A DNA stretch of 41,845 nucleotides from Verrucomicrobiales bacterium. Its GTDB lineage: Bacteria; Verrucomicrobiota; Verrucomicrobiia; Methylacidiphilales; JAAUTS01. Shown here one piece after another: positions 1 through 8,911 of the stretch (within the stretch, counting starts at the first letter, position 1; every line of letters begins with the position of its first letter). The notes under the pieces were generated by a model. The model had not been told where the DNA came from and did not search any database. It was given only the letters and a program-made list of their open reading frames with translations. The position numbers and the translations under genes were made by a program. The stretch is taken from the NCBI GenBank assembly GCA_031266335.1, contig JAISBF010000144.1, positions 1 through 41,845 on the forward strand. Reading direction: 5' to 3'.

Positions 1-57
1 GCAGAGCCGCGGAGTTAATTTAATTAAAAAACTCTGCGGCTCCGCGTCTCTGCGCGA
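1..57. repeat. imperfect inverted repeat of the 'CTCCGCGTCTCTGCG' family
   Basis: The left arm (1-16) is imperfectly complementary to the segment at about 31-54, with an AT-rich loop between them. A related half-element with the same CTCCGCG words lies at about 32905-32932. Such short palindromes are typical interspersed repeats in this type of genome. No coding function is visible. It could also act as a transcript end for an upstream gene outside the window. Confidence 0.5.
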
Positions 58-114
58 GATAGTTGCGTTCCCAGCCATCGGTGAAATATAATTACAATAA
101 TTAAGATTTATCCC

Positions 115-142
115 TTGACTGGTCATATGGGATATTTATATT
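115..142 (+). promoter_or_regulatory. probable sigma70-type promoter of the surface protein gene
   Basis: TTGACT at 115-120 and TATATT at 137-142 are separated by 16 nt, in an AT-rich stretch that stands out in this GC-rich DNA. It faces the large surface protein gene and would give a leader of about 330 nt that contains the 7-bp tandem array. This is inferred from sequence alone. Confidence 0.5.
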
Positions 143-200
143 GGCGCTGATAATGAACGCAAAAATCAACGTCCCGATCATGCCTCGCTTTGCGCGCCAG

Positions 201-324
201 CGTTCCGCGTTCCGCGTTCCGCGTTCCGCGTTCCGCGTTCCGCGTTCCGCGTTCCGCGTTCCGCGTTCCGCGTTCCGCGTTCCGCGTTCCGCGTTCCGCG
301 TTCCGCGTTCCGCGTTCCGCGTTC
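201..324. repeat. 7-bp tandem repeat array (CGTTCCG), about 17.7 copies
   Basis: An uninterrupted, apparently perfect array of the 7-mer CGTTCCG fills 201-324. It lies between a probable promoter (115-142) and the surface protein start codon (483). Because 7 is not a multiple of 3, a change of copy number shifts any reading frame through the array and changes the leader length. Perfect short arrays upstream of surface protein genes are classic slipped-strand mutation sites, so copy-number variation is likely. An effect on expression is inference. Confidence 0.95.
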
Positions 325-482
325 TATAAATTTGCCAGTTTTAGCGTAAGCGGAACTGCAAGCGCTTTTTTCCCTGTTTTTCATGCTGGTGTTGCCGGCG
401 GTTGCCGCCCGGCTGTGCCTGATCTTGCCGTCGTGCCCGGCGCTGACGGTCTGTCTGCGGTAACTCAATCGGAGGAAGTATT

Positions 483-3400
483 ATGAGCACAAATAAAACC
501 ATCAAAGGGCTGGCCGTGGCGTTGTCACTGTCAGCGGTCTGTCTGGCCGGCTCACCGTCAGCGTGGGCGGCGGTGACTTGGGACAATGTCACCAAATATG
601 GCGACTGGTCGCTGGGCGGCACGGTGTATGAACTTGGTTCCGGTGAGACACCGCTGCCGGGCAGCAACGGCATCGTCGATCGCTACACTTATCCCGGCAC
701 CGGCGCGTATTATGACTCCGGCACGATACCGCTGAATGACATATACAATCTTAATATTCTCTCCTTCTATGACCAGCGTCATAATGGCGGCACGCCGCCC
801 GCGAATTATGTGCTTACGTTCGCCGGCACGGGCGCGATGATTTTCGGCGGCGGTAACGAACCGCTTTGGTCAACCAGCGGCATTATTCTTGGCGCGAGCA
901 TGAGTTATCGCAATCTCACGTATCAATTCAACACGGACATCTACGTCGGCGGCAATTTCAACGCCGCGAATTACTCCACGGTTTTCTTTGTCAACAACAG
1001 CGCGCCGTCGCAGAACAACACCTTGGTATTCGGCACGACGGCCGACCGCAAAACCATCGCCGGTCTGCAAACCAACGTCAGCGGCACGGTCGGCCTGCAA
1101 TTGTACGGACCGAGCGGCGGCGTCATCAACGACCACCTCGCTGACGGTGTCGGGCAGGGCGACCCCGAGGCTCCTTTGACCGGCGCGACGACGCTGGCGC
1201 TGACGATGTTTTCCTCCGCCACCTGGACGCTCACCGGCAGCGCCAGTTACACCGGCGCGACCCAGGTCATGGGCGGCGGCCGGCTGGTGCTCGATAACAC
1301 TTCGCTGAACGCGGAAAAAATTTCCAACCAGCTGGTGCTCGGCGGCACGATGTGGACCGGTAACAACTGGATTCTGGGCGGCGGCGGCGCGTCGGTCGAA
1401 CTCATCGGCAGCGCCGCGGCGGCCAGCGCGGAGACGCTGGACACGCTGACGGTGCTCAACGGCGCGAATCAAGTCATCGTCACGCCCGGCGCGGGGCAAA
1501 CGGCGGTATTCAACACCGGCAGCGTCACGCGCGGCAGCGCCTCGACCGGCGGCGCGACGGTGGATTTTCTGGTCAACGGCAGCGGCGGCAGTTTTACCAC
1601 GACGAACGCTGACGGTGATCTCGGCGCGTGGGCGACGTTGAATGGCGACGACTACGCCAGCGCCAGCAGCGGCAGCCTCGTCGCGGCGACGTACACGGCG
1701 GCGTGGGGCGCGGGCAACAACGTCAGTGTCAGCACGGACAGCGTCGCTGACGGCGCGACGGCGAAGAATTTGAAAATCAGCGCGCCGGCGACGCTGACGC
1801 TGACCGACAACAACACGCTGAGCGAAGGCGGCATCCTGTTCGCGGCCAGCGCGGGCGCGGACGACGCCGTGATCACCGGCGGCACGCTGACGGCGGGCGG
1901 CGGCGAGTTCATTATCCAGCAGCACAACACGGCCGCCGCGCTGGACATCGAATCCGCGCTGTCAGCGGCGATGCTGACCAAGACCGGCGCGGGCGACCTC
2001 ATCGTCAGCGGCACCAGCAACGCGAGCATCGTGAACATCAACCAGGGCGTGTTGCAACTGGGCGCTGACAATGTGCTGCTCGCCACCGGCACGATCAATT
2101 TGACCACCGCCGGCGCGACGCTGGACTTGAACGGCCACGACCTCACGACCTGGAGCATCCAGTCGCTGAACATGTATTCCGGCAAGGTCGCGCTGGATTA
2201 CGGCATGACCGCCGTGGTCGGCAACTTCGCGGCGGGCACCGAGGCGACGCTGACCGTCAATCGCGCCAATGACTGGACGGTGCAAACGGACGCGTTTTAC
2301 GGCGACTTGCAGACCGGCGACGGCGCGATATTGAATATTGTCAAAACCGGCGCCGGCGTTGCCAGACTGGCTTTTGTCCAGAACGGCGAGAACAATCGCG
2401 GGCAATACATCACCGGCAACTCGGTGTCGCAAGTCTATAATATCATCGCGGGCAACGTGAGCGTGGAACAAGGCACGCTGACCATCGGGCGCGACTTGTA
2501 TGTGTACGGCGGCCTGGACCTGGCGGCCGGCGCCTTGCTGGCGAACTGCGGTGCCGGGCAAAACGCGAATACCCTGCAAGCGTTCACCGGCCTGACCGGC
2601 GCGGGCAATTTGCAAAGCTGGGCGCGCGCGGGTTATATTTTCAACCTGGACGGCTCGTCGGAGATGGAGGTCTGGACCGGGCAGATCACGGGCGGCTCGC
2701 CGGTTGTATTCAACGGGGCCGGCACGCAGTATGTCGGCTTGCAAACCAACGTCGGCAACAACGGCCTGCTCGCGGCCGGCAACGCCGTGGTGATTACGCC
2801 GGGCTTCACGGTATCCCTCGGCATGGCGAACGACAACATCTTCTTCTCGCCGCTGAACGTGGCGGGTCAGGGCGTGATTAAAGTGACCGGCACCAGCGGC
2901 GTGGTGGCCGGTGTCGCTGGCGTGAACGCCATAATCGGCCTCACGCTGGCGGGCGGTACGATTTGGATTGCGCCGGAAGGCAGCGGGGAGAACATCACCG
3001 TCAGCGGCATGACCACCACTGCCGCCAGCGCCATTTCCTACGGTCGCGCGGCGCTTTTGAACGCTGCCAACATTACCCAGCTTGGCGGCAACAGCACGCT
3101 GTTGCTGGATCGCGGCGCGAACAACAGCCTGGACTTCCAACTGGGCAACGCGGCCTCGACCAACGCCAAGTTCGTCCGCAACCAGAACGGCACGCTGGTG
3201 CTCACCGCCGCGCACGGGTTGGGCGAGTTTGGCGGCGCGGAAAAACTCACCGTCTTCGGCAGTGAGTCGGCGCTGCCGGTGCTGACCAACGACATCATGA
3301 ATACCTCCATCGTCACCGCTGACGGTGTGACCGGCGCCGGCTCGTTCCTCACCACCAGTACCGCGGGTGTCACGAGCGGCGTGGTGTTGAAAGAAGCGAT

Positions 3401-5171
3401 CTACACCACTGACCTTGCCGCCGCCACCGGAACCTCGGTGGTCAAACACAGCGGCGACATCGCGCTGGCCGACAACACCGCGGTTTACGCCTTGCGCAAC
3501 GACGGCTCCATCGCCAACGATTACACGCTAACCGTGGGCACTGGCGCCGCCGGTTCGCAGGCCGGCTTGATCATGAACAACGCCGCCATCACCGGCAGCG
3601 GTACCATCACTGTTGGCGAGAGCGAGCTGACCGTCTATGTCAGCGGCAGCAACCGGCTGGAAAACAAACTCAACTACGCCAACAACAACAATTTCGTGGG
3701 GTTGACATTGTTCGGCGACGGCCTGCTGCAAATCACCTCGCCGCAAACTTTATGGCAGATGGTGTATCTCAACAGCGGCGTGCTGGAACTGAACGGGGTG
3801 GCGCAGGCGAACTGGGAGAGTCACAGCAGTTTTTGGTTGAAGGGCGGCGTGTTGCAAGCCAGCGGCAACTTCACGCGCACTTTCTCCAGTGCCAACAACA
3901 ATTCGTTCATGTGGTATGACGGCGGGTTTGCCGCTGGCAGTGAGGCGGGGCTGACGGTGAACGTGGGTGGCGACGGACGGACGCTGACCTGGCAAATCAC
4001 CAGCGGCTTCCTGAGCGATTACAGCGTGATGAAACTCGGCTCCCAATACGCCAAGGGCATGGTGACGCTGGTCAACAACATTGACCTGGGCGCGTCCACG
4101 TCGGCGGCCTTCACTGGCGAAGCGCAATACACCGGTCGTCAGGACGGCAGCGGCGGCAATTTGTTCCGCCAAATCGAGGTGGTTGACAACCCCGATTCGG
4201 GCGCCGACTACGCCATGATCAGCGGGGTGATCAGCAGCCAGATGGATTACAAGGGCATCCAGAAGAGCGGCGACGGCTTGCTGTTGTTGACCGGGGAAAA
4301 TACTTACACCGGCCCGACTTCCATTGCGGAAGGCGTGTTAGGCATTGTCGCTGACAGTGGTTTGGGCGCGGCACCGTCAGCGGCGGCGCCGATCACCGGC
4401 CACGTGAACCAGGGCACGGTGTTGATTAACGGCGGCGCGACGTTGCTGGCTTTCGGTAGCGTGACTCTCAGCGCCAACCGCAACATCCTGCTGGCCTCCG
4501 GCAGCGACGGCTCGCGCGGGGCGCGTATTGCCACGGCAGAGAACGGGATACTGACCTTCGGCGGTCAGCTGGGGGATTCGGTCGGTGAACAAGGCTCGCT
4601 GCTGGTCAACGGCGCGCTGCGGCTGACCGGCAGCTCCACCATCAGCGGCTTCACCGAAGTGGAAGAAGGCACACTGCTGGTGGACGGCGGCCTGAGCACC
4701 GCGCATGTTGTCGTTGATACCGGCGCGAAACTCGGCGGTTCCGGTCTGTTGACCACCAGCACCGGCGGCATCAGCGTCAGCGGCATTCTCGATGCCACTG
4801 AGGCGCTGACACTGGACTTGGCAGCGGACCAGAAATTGGAATTTCTTTCCGGCGCGACTTTGTTGGTGGACGCTAACAGTGCATTGACCTTCGCCAGCGA
4901 AGGTGACTGGCTCACCGGCAGCGGCAACGCGACGCTGGAGTTAACCGGCAACTTTGATTACGCCACGCAATACACCGTTTTGACCAACATCACCACCGAG
5001 GACTTCAGCTTCGCCACCATCAGCGGCTACGACACCGCGAACTACGAGGCGCAATGGGGATTGTCGGGCAACAGCTACATCCTGACCTTCGACGTCATCC
5101 CCGAACCGAGCACCTGGGCGCTGATCGTGACCGGTGTCGCCTTGTTGACCATACTGCGCCATCGCCGCTGA
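483..5171 (+). CDS. autotransporter-repeat (PATR) surface protein with PEP-CTERM sorting tail
   Basis: This is a 1562-residue secreted protein. The N-terminus is a signal peptide with a basic start, a hydrophobic core and an AWA-type cleavage site near residue 29. The body is a low-complexity Gly/Ala/Thr/Asn beta-solenoid-like passenger with autotransporter-associated strand repeats. Examples are near residue 500 (TKTGAGDLIVSGTSNA) and near 1258 (KSGDGLLLLTGENTYTG). The C-terminus is a PEP-CTERM signal: VIPEPSTWAL, a hydrophobic helix, then RHRR. No outer-membrane beta-barrel domain is visible, so anchoring probably depends on an exosortase encoded elsewhere. The start is supported by GGAGGAAG about 6 nt upstream. 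It stands alone between repeat-rich regions. The ligand or role is unknown; adhesion or envelope decoration is only inferred. Confidence 0.88.
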   Translation: MSTNKTIKGLAVALSLSAVCLAGSPSAWAAVTWDNVTKYGDWSLGGTVYELGSGETPLPGSNGIVDRYTYPGTGAYYDSGTIPLNDIYNLNILSFYDQRHNGGTPPANYVLTFAGTGAMIFGGGNEPLWSTSGIILGASMSYRNLTYQFNTDIYVGGNFNAANYSTVFFVNNSAPSQNNTLVFGTTADRKTIAGLQTNVSGTVGLQLYGPSGGVINDHLADGVGQGDPEAPLTGATTLALTMFSSATWTLTGSASYTGATQVMGGGRLVLDNTSLNAEKISNQLVLGGTMWTGNNWILGGGGASVELIGSAAAASAETLDTLTVLNGANQVIVTPGAGQTAVFNTGSVTRGSASTGGATVDFLVNGSGGSFTTTNADGDLGAWATLNGDDYASASSGSLVAATYTAAWGAGNNVSVSTDSVADGATAKNLKISAPATLTLTDNNTLSEGGILFAASAGADDAVITGGTLTAGGGEFIIQQHNTAAALDIESALSAAMLTKTGAGDLIVSGTSNASIVNINQGVLQLGADNVLLATGTINLTTAGATLDLNGHDLTTWSIQSLNMYSGKVALDYGMTAVVGNFAAGTEATLTVNRANDWTVQTDAFYGDLQTGDGAILNIVKTGAGVARLAFVQNGENNRGQYITGNSVSQVYNIIAGNVSVEQGTLTIGRDLYVYGGLDLAAGALLANCGAGQNANTLQAFTGLTGAGNLQSWARAGYIFNLDGSSEMEVWTGQITGGSPVVFNGAGTQYVGLQTNVGNNGLLAAGNAVVITPGFTVSLGMANDNIFFSPLNVAGQGVIKVTGTSGVVAGVAGVNAIIGLTLAGGTIWIAPEGSGENITVSGMTTTAASAISYGRAALLNAANITQLGGNSTLLLDRGANNSLDFQLGNAASTNAKFVRNQNGTLVLTAAHGLGEFGGAEKLTVFGSESALPVLTNDIMNTSIVTADGVTGAGSFLTTSTAGVTSGVVLKEAIYTTDLAAATGTSVVKHSGDIALADNTAVYALRNDGSIANDYTLTVGTGAAGSQAGLIMNNAAITGSGTITVGESELTVYVSGSNRLENKLNYANNNNFVGLTLFGDGLLQITSPQTLWQMVYLNSGVLELNGVAQANWESHSSFWLKGGVLQASGNFTRTFSSANNNSFMWYDGGFAAGSEAGLTVNVGGDGRTLTWQITSGFLSDYSVMKLGSQYAKGMVTLVNNIDLGASTSAAFTGEAQYTGRQDGSGGNLFRQIEVVDNPDSGADYAMISGVISSQMDYKGIQKSGDGLLLLTGENTYTGPTSIAEGVLGIVADSGLGAAPSAAAPITGHVNQGTVLINGGATLLAFGSVTLSANRNILLASGSDGSRGARIATAENGILTFGGQLGDSVGEQGSLLVNGALRLTGSSTISGFTEVEEGTLLVDGGLSTAHVVVDTGAKLGGSGLLTTSTGGISVSGILDATEALTLDLAADQKLEFLSGATLLVDANSALTFASEGDWLTGSGNATLELTGNFDYATQYTVLTNITTEDFSFATISGYDTANYEAQWGLSGNSYILTFDVIPEPSTWALIVTGVALLTILRHRR

Positions 5172-5173
5172 CC

Positions 5174-5425
5174 CACTGGGAGCGCCGGCTTCCAGCCGGC
5201 AACGAAGCGGGCGAGACGCCCGCGCTCCATAAGCCGGCAAGATGCCGGCGCTCCCAGTCATGCCGTGGTGTGACGCACTGGGAGTGGCAACTGCCAACGG
5301 ACGGGGAATGTCGGCAGGCGCCTATGGAGCGCGGGCGTCCCGCCCGCTGACACTGGGAGCGCCGGCTTCCAGCCGGCAACCGAGCGGGCGAGACGCCCGC
5401 GCTCCATAGGCCGGCAGACAACCGG
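5174..5425. repeat. GC-rich palindromic interspersed repeats (two main copies)
   Basis: Two similar blocks, about 5174-5265 and 5349-5418, contain nested hairpins. These include GCCGGC-TTCCA-GCCGGC and GCGGGCG-AGA-CGCCCGC, bounded by ACTGGGAGCGC-type ends and inverted GCGCTCC words. The intervening stretch (5266-5348) carries a rearranged partial copy. This looks like the REP-like intergenic family seen in many Verrucomicrobiota and relatives, whose translation yields spurious peptides such as RRLPAGNEAGETPAL. It may also end transcription of the surface protein gene. Confidence 0.8.
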
Positions 5426-5815
5426 CGGTTTATTAACGCAGTACTGTGGATCTTGCGCACCGGGGCGCCGTGGCGTGATTTGCCGCCGGATTACGGTGGC
5501 TGGAGCAACACCCACCGGCGCTTCATCCGGTGGCGGGACGCCGGGCGTTGGGAGCGTCTGCTGAATGCCTTGATCCAGGAGCCGGATTTCGAGTGGTTGA
5601 TGATTGACGCTTCGCACGTCAAGGTGCATCAGCATGGCACTGGGGCCAGGGGCGGCAATCAGGACATGGGCATGACCAAAGGGGGCGCAATTCCAAAATA
5701 CACCTGGCCGTGGATGCGCATGGTCTGCCGGTCCGAGTCCTTGTTACGGCAGGTCCCGTGGCAGATGGTACTAAAGCTGCGGACTTGACCGCAGGCTTTG
5801 CCGTCGAACATCTAA
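5417..5815 (+). pseudogene. IS5-family transposase remnant, truncated and frameshifted
   Basis: The frame from about 5417 gives an IS5-type N-terminal region (NRRFINAVLWILRTGAPWRD, then WLMIDASHVKVHQHG with the first catalytic-type Asp). Near 5680-5695, after MTKGG, the frame breaks. Homology continues in another frame (KIHLAVDAHGLPVRVLVTAG, then ADGTKAADLTAGFAVEHL) and fades at about 5815. The start is missing and the second half, with the remaining DDE residues, is absent, so it cannot encode an active transposase. It abuts the GC-rich repeats on the left and the glpX 3' end on the right. No terminal inverted repeats or target duplications could be seen. Confidence 0.85.
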
Positions 5816-5869
5816 GGCACGAAGTTGGGAGAACGGCGCTCCATGCCGGTGTCACGAGGTCAAGGTGAA

Positions 5870-6925
5870 TCAGATCACCGTATGGAATGTGGCATCGCTG
5901 CGCAGCCGGATGGTTTTGGCCTTGAGGTTATGCACCGCCTTGATGTAGCGGACGGTGCGGCTTTTGGCGCGCATCAGAATCGAGTGGGTGATGGCGGTCT
6001 CGCCGATGAGTTTCACGCCGGGCAGCATGGCGCTGTCGGTGATGCCGGTGGCGCAGAAAATCGCCCCGGCGCCCGGCACCAGGTCGCGGGCCAGGAAAAT
6101 ACGCCGCAGGTCGCGCGCCGCGACGGCCCCGGCGGTGGCGGCGCGCTGCCGCTCGTCCTTGAACCACATGCGCAGCTGGAGGTCGCCGCCCAGGCACTTC
6201 AACGCCGAGGCGGCCAGGATGCCTTCCGGCGCGCCGCCGATGCCGTGGAACAAGTCCACGCCGGAATCCGCCAGCGCCGGCGCCACCGCCGCGGTGACAT
6301 CGCCGTCGGCGATCATGCGCAGCGCCGCGCCCGCCCGGCGCACCGCGGCAATCAACGGCGCGGAGCGGGGGCGGTCGATGGTGGCCACCACCAGTTCGGG
6401 CACGCGCTTGCGCAGGGCGCGGGCGACGAAGTCCAGCAGCGGCCCGACCGGGGCGGCGAGGTGGACCGGGTGGGACGGGTGTTGGCGCATGGCGGCGACC
6501 ACTGGCGGGCCGTAGGCCAGTTTTTCCACGTAGAAGGCGGGGATGTTGATCATCGCCGGAACCTCCGGGTCATGGCGTTGTGAGGCGCTGATAACGGAAA
6601 TCGCGTTGGGCAGGCCCTTGCCGACGTTGGTGGTGCCGTCAATCGGGTCGAGCGCGATGTCGAAGCAGGGCGTGTCGGGCGCCCAGGTGCCGAGCTGTTC
6701 GCCGAGAAAGATGCCGGGGGCGTTGTCCTTGATGCCTTCGCCGATCATCACCGCGCCGCGCATGGGCACGGTGTCGAACACGCCGTAAATCGCGTCGCAG
6801 GCCGCCGCGTCGGCCAGTTCCTTTTCGCCGCGGCCGAGCCACTTGATCGTGTTGAGGGCGGCGTTCTCCGTGGCCCTGACAAATTCAAACTCGATGGTCC
6901 GCTCAAGATCCTGGCGCGTGGTCAT
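5870..6925 (-). CDS. glpX: class II fructose-1,6-bisphosphatase (GlpX)
   Basis: This 351-residue protein would hydrolyse fructose-1,6-bisphosphate to fructose-6-phosphate in cytosolic gluconeogenesis. It matches the GlpX family from end to end. It has an N-terminal helix with RATENAAL, the metal-site loop GEGIKDNAPGIFLGE at about residues 62-76, and the phosphatase signature DPIDGTTNVGKG at 93-104. The second Glu of the usual GEGE is Ile here, which is worth noting at a metal-site loop. Only 51 nt separate its start from the tsaB stop, so it is probably the last gene of the minus-strand operon. The 3' end sits against the IS5 remnant. Confidence 0.93.
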   Translation of the reverse strand: MTTRQDLERTIEFEFVRATENAALNTIKWLGRGEKELADAAACDAIYGVFDTVPMRGAVMIGEGIKDNAPGIFLGEQLGTWAPDTPCFDIALDPIDGTTNVGKGLPNAISVISASQRHDPEVPAMINIPAFYVEKLAYGPPVVAAMRQHPSHPVHLAAPVGPLLDFVARALRKRVPELVVATIDRPRSAPLIAAVRRAGAALRMIADGDVTAAVAPALADSGVDLFHGIGGAPEGILAASALKCLGGDLQLRMWFKDERQRAATAGAVAARDLRRIFLARDLVPGAGAIFCATGITDSAMLPGVKLIGETAITHSILMRAKSRTVRYIKAVHNLKAKTIRLRSDATFHTVI

Positions 6926-6976
6926 GGATTAAATATGACCGCTGCCGGCGGGGTTGCAACGCCGGCGGTCGCACGG

Positions 6977-7576
6977 TCAGCGGCGGGTGGGCGGGCCGCC
7001 CGGCGTCGCGTCGTGCAGGTAAATCGGCTCCAGCGCCAGTCCCGGCTCGGCGGGGAAACGCAGGAACGCCCGGCCCAGGTCCGCCGCCGACGGTGCTTCC
7101 GCGCGCATGGCGAACGGCAGCGGGCCGACGCTGACGCTGAGGCGGTGACGGGCGGCGAGCCGCCGCAGCTCATCGTCAGCGACCAGCCGCGTCGGCGCGA
7201 CCAGCTCGCCGCCGGCGTAGGCGGTGTGAAAAAATTTGCCGCGGCGCGCATCGGCGAAGATGCCCAGGTCGGGTTCGGCGCGGTGCCGCCACGCCAGCGC
7301 GCGCGTGCTGCGCATGGGAATCACGCGGCTGCCGAGCGCGGCGGCGAGTCCCTGCGCCGTGGCGATGCCGACGCGGATGCCGCTGAACGAGCCGGGGCCG
7401 ACGCCGACGATGATGGCGGCCGCGTCGCGCAGCGCGCCGCTGACGGCGCGCAACCCCGGCGCGAGGCCGCCGGAGGCCCGCCCGCTGACGGTGGCGCCGG
7501 CGATCCGCTCGCCGTCGGCGAATAACGCCCAACTGGCCGGCTCGGCGGAGGTTTCGATGACGAGGAATTTGTTCAT
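6977..7576 (-). CDS. tsaB: tRNA threonylcarbamoyladenosine biosynthesis protein TsaB
   Basis: TsaB is the non-catalytic partner of TsaD in making t6A37 on ANN-decoding tRNAs. The 199-residue protein begins MNKFLVIETSAEPASWAL, the ASKHA-type start typical of TsaB. It then carries the family segment VGVGPGSFSGIRVGIATAQG. The Met at 7576 was chosen over an upstream in-frame Met at 7678 because family homology starts there and it gives a 4-nt ATGA overlap with tsaE. The upstream extension only translates tsaE in another frame. TsaD and TsaC are not in this window. Confidence 0.93.
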   Translation of the reverse strand: MNKFLVIETSAEPASWALFADGERIAGATVSGRASGGLAPGLRAVSGALRDAAAIIVGVGPGSFSGIRVGIATAQGLAAALGSRVIPMRSTRALAWRHRAEPDLGIFADARRGKFFHTAYAGGELVAPTRLVADDELRRLAARHRLSVSVGPLPFAMRAEAPSAADLGRAFLRFPAEPGLALEPIYLHDATPGGPPTRR

Positions 7577-8004
7577 GGCGCGGGCGCCTCGATGCGCCGC
7601 CGGGTGGCGCCGCTGACGGTGATGGTGATGTCGCGGCAGTTTTTTTCCGGCCACGGGCCGGGGTAACGGTCGGGCCATTCGATGACCGTCACGCCGCGGT
7701 CGCCGGGCAGCTGTTCCGGCAGGTCGAGCAGCGACCAGTCAGTGTCAGCGCCGAGCCGGTACAAATCCCAATGAAAGACCGGCAGCCGGCCGTCGCGATA
7801 TTCATGCAGCAGGGCGAAAGTCGGGCTGGTGACCCTGGCCGTGGCGCCGAGCGCGGCGACGAATCCTTGCAGCCAGGTGGTTTTGCCCGCGCCAAGGTCG
7901 CCGCGCAGCCGCAGCACCGCGCCGGCGCCGATCCCGGCGGCCAGCCGCGCCGCGTGGGCGCGGGTGTCGGCGGGGGAACGGGAAAGAAACACCGGGGATG
8001 ACAT
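7573..8004 (-). CDS. tsaE: tRNA threonylcarbamoyladenosine biosynthesis ATPase TsaE
   Basis: TsaE is the P-loop ATPase that drives turnover of the TsaBD complex in t6A synthesis. The 143-residue protein has Walker A GDLGAGKTTWLQGF near residues 35-48. It also has the TSPTFALLHEY switch segment and the conserved HWDLYRL and VIEWPDR motifs, in family order. Length is normal for the family. It overlaps tsaB by 4 nt downstream and follows the TPR membrane protein gene by about 19 nt. Confidence 0.94.
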   Translation of the reverse strand: MSSPVFLSRSPADTRAHAARLAAGIGAGAVLRLRGDLGAGKTTWLQGFVAALGATARVTSPTFALLHEYRDGRLPVFHWDLYRLGADTDWSLLDLPEQLPGDRGVTVIEWPDRYPGPWPEKNCRDITITVSGATRRRIEAPAP

Positions 8005-8023
8005 AAGCCGGCCCGCCGCGCGA

Positions 8024-8671
8024 TTATTTTTTCCCGCTGTCTGTTGGCAGGGCGCGCAGCAATTGACCGGCCTCGGCCTGGTAGCTGCTGCCGAGGTCGC
8101 GCGCGAGAAAGTCGGTCAGCGTCTGGCGCGCCGCGCTGACGTTGTGCTCGGCCAGATACCCGCGGGCCAGGGCGACCGCCGCGCCGCCCGCGTAGGGGTT
8201 GGCCGGCTTGGCGCTGACGATGGCCAGGTAGGCGGCCTGGGCCTCGCTCTGGCGGCCGGCGGCGGCGAGGCATTGCGCGCGGGCGAATTGCGCGGGGGCG
8301 GCCAGCGGACTGTTAGCACGCTGTTGCGCGTAGCGCGCGTACAGTTCGGCGGCGGCAAGATAATCCTGCTGTTCCTGTTGGCCGGCGGCGGTGAACAGCA
8401 GCGCGGCGGCGCCGGCGGCGGTGGCGGGGTATTGGTCGGCGACCTGCTGGAATTGTTCCGCGCCGACGGCCTTGGCCAGCGCGGCGGCGGCGGTTTCCTC
8501 GGCGTGTTGCCGCTGGTGCCGATACCACAGCACGGCGGCCACGACGCTGACGATGACGAGCAGGCCGATGAGAATGCCCCGCACGGTCCGGCCCAAACTC
8601 TGGTCCTCGACCAGCACGGGCTGATCATTGAAAATGTTATTGCTAGGTTCTGCCATAAAACCATTGAGCAT
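8024..8671 (-). CDS. membrane-anchored tetratricopeptide-repeat protein (YfgM-like)
   Basis: About 215 residues long. A short cytoplasmic N-terminus is followed by one transmembrane helix (TVRGILIGLLVIVSVVAAVL) and an Ala/Gln-rich helical domain with TPR-like pairs, for example AGAAALLFTAAGQQEQQDYL and AQFARAQCLAAAGRQSEAQ. The architecture resembles YfgM/TPR_21 proteins that assist envelope protein handling, but sequence identity cannot be judged here. The start is uncertain. Met at 8671 has AAAGGA 12 nt upstream, Met at 8656 has no clear ribosome site, and 8701 is also open. It heads the minus-strand group that includes tsaE, tsaB and glpX. Confidence 0.75.
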   Translation of the reverse strand: MLNGFMAEPSNNIFNDQPVLVEDQSLGRTVRGILIGLLVIVSVVAAVLWYRHQRQHAEETAAAALAKAVGAEQFQQVADQYPATAAGAAALLFTAAGQQEQQDYLAAAELYARYAQQRANSPLAAPAQFARAQCLAAAGRQSEAQAAYLAIVSAKPANPYAGGAAVALARGYLAEHNVSAARQTLTDFLARDLGSSYQAEAGQLLRALPTDSGKK

Positions 8672-8701
8672 GGGAACAGTTTGTCCTTTAGACAAGCGCA
8701 A

Positions 8702-8911
8702 AGTTGCGCCGGCGGAGTTGGTCGATTCGCCACCAGCCCGGGCGGAGTCGAGGCAGCGGACGGCCCGGCGTCACGCTGACGATGAATCGGTTGTTATGAA
8801 ATTGCGGGCTTGACGCCGCTGACCGGCCGCCGCTGACACTGGCGAGGGTAAAATACTTTAACGGGATGAAATTTACGTAATCTGTTTATTTACAAAAAGT
8901 TTCGATAAAAA
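8702..8911. other. non-coding region between divergent gene groups
   Basis: No gene was recognised between the TPR protein gene and the mraZ promoter. The stretch holds two copies of the dispersed word CGCTGACRVTG (8774 and 8831). It becomes AT-rich from about 8850, as expected near promoters. No clear promoter for the minus-strand genes could be assigned. Confidence 0.6.

Noticed and set aside
178-486. Repetitive ORFs reading RSAFRVP or ERGTRNA through the 7-bp array on both strands
   Set aside because: They are open only because a 7-bp repeat has no stop in these frames. No ribosome site or family similarity. The plus-strand one is kept only as a possible leader effect.
870-1925. 351-codon minus-strand ORF inside the surface protein gene
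   Set aside because: Arg/Ala-rich antisense shadow of a GC-rich coding region; no recognisable motif.
1962-3449. 495-codon minus-strand ORF inside the surface protein gene
   Set aside because: Antisense shadow; His/Arg/Gln-rich composition typical of reading GC-rich genes backwards.
5054-5635. ORFs on both strands reading through the GC-rich palindromes (RRLPAGNEAGETPAL and similar)
   Set aside because: These peptides are the familiar false translations of this intergenic repeat family.
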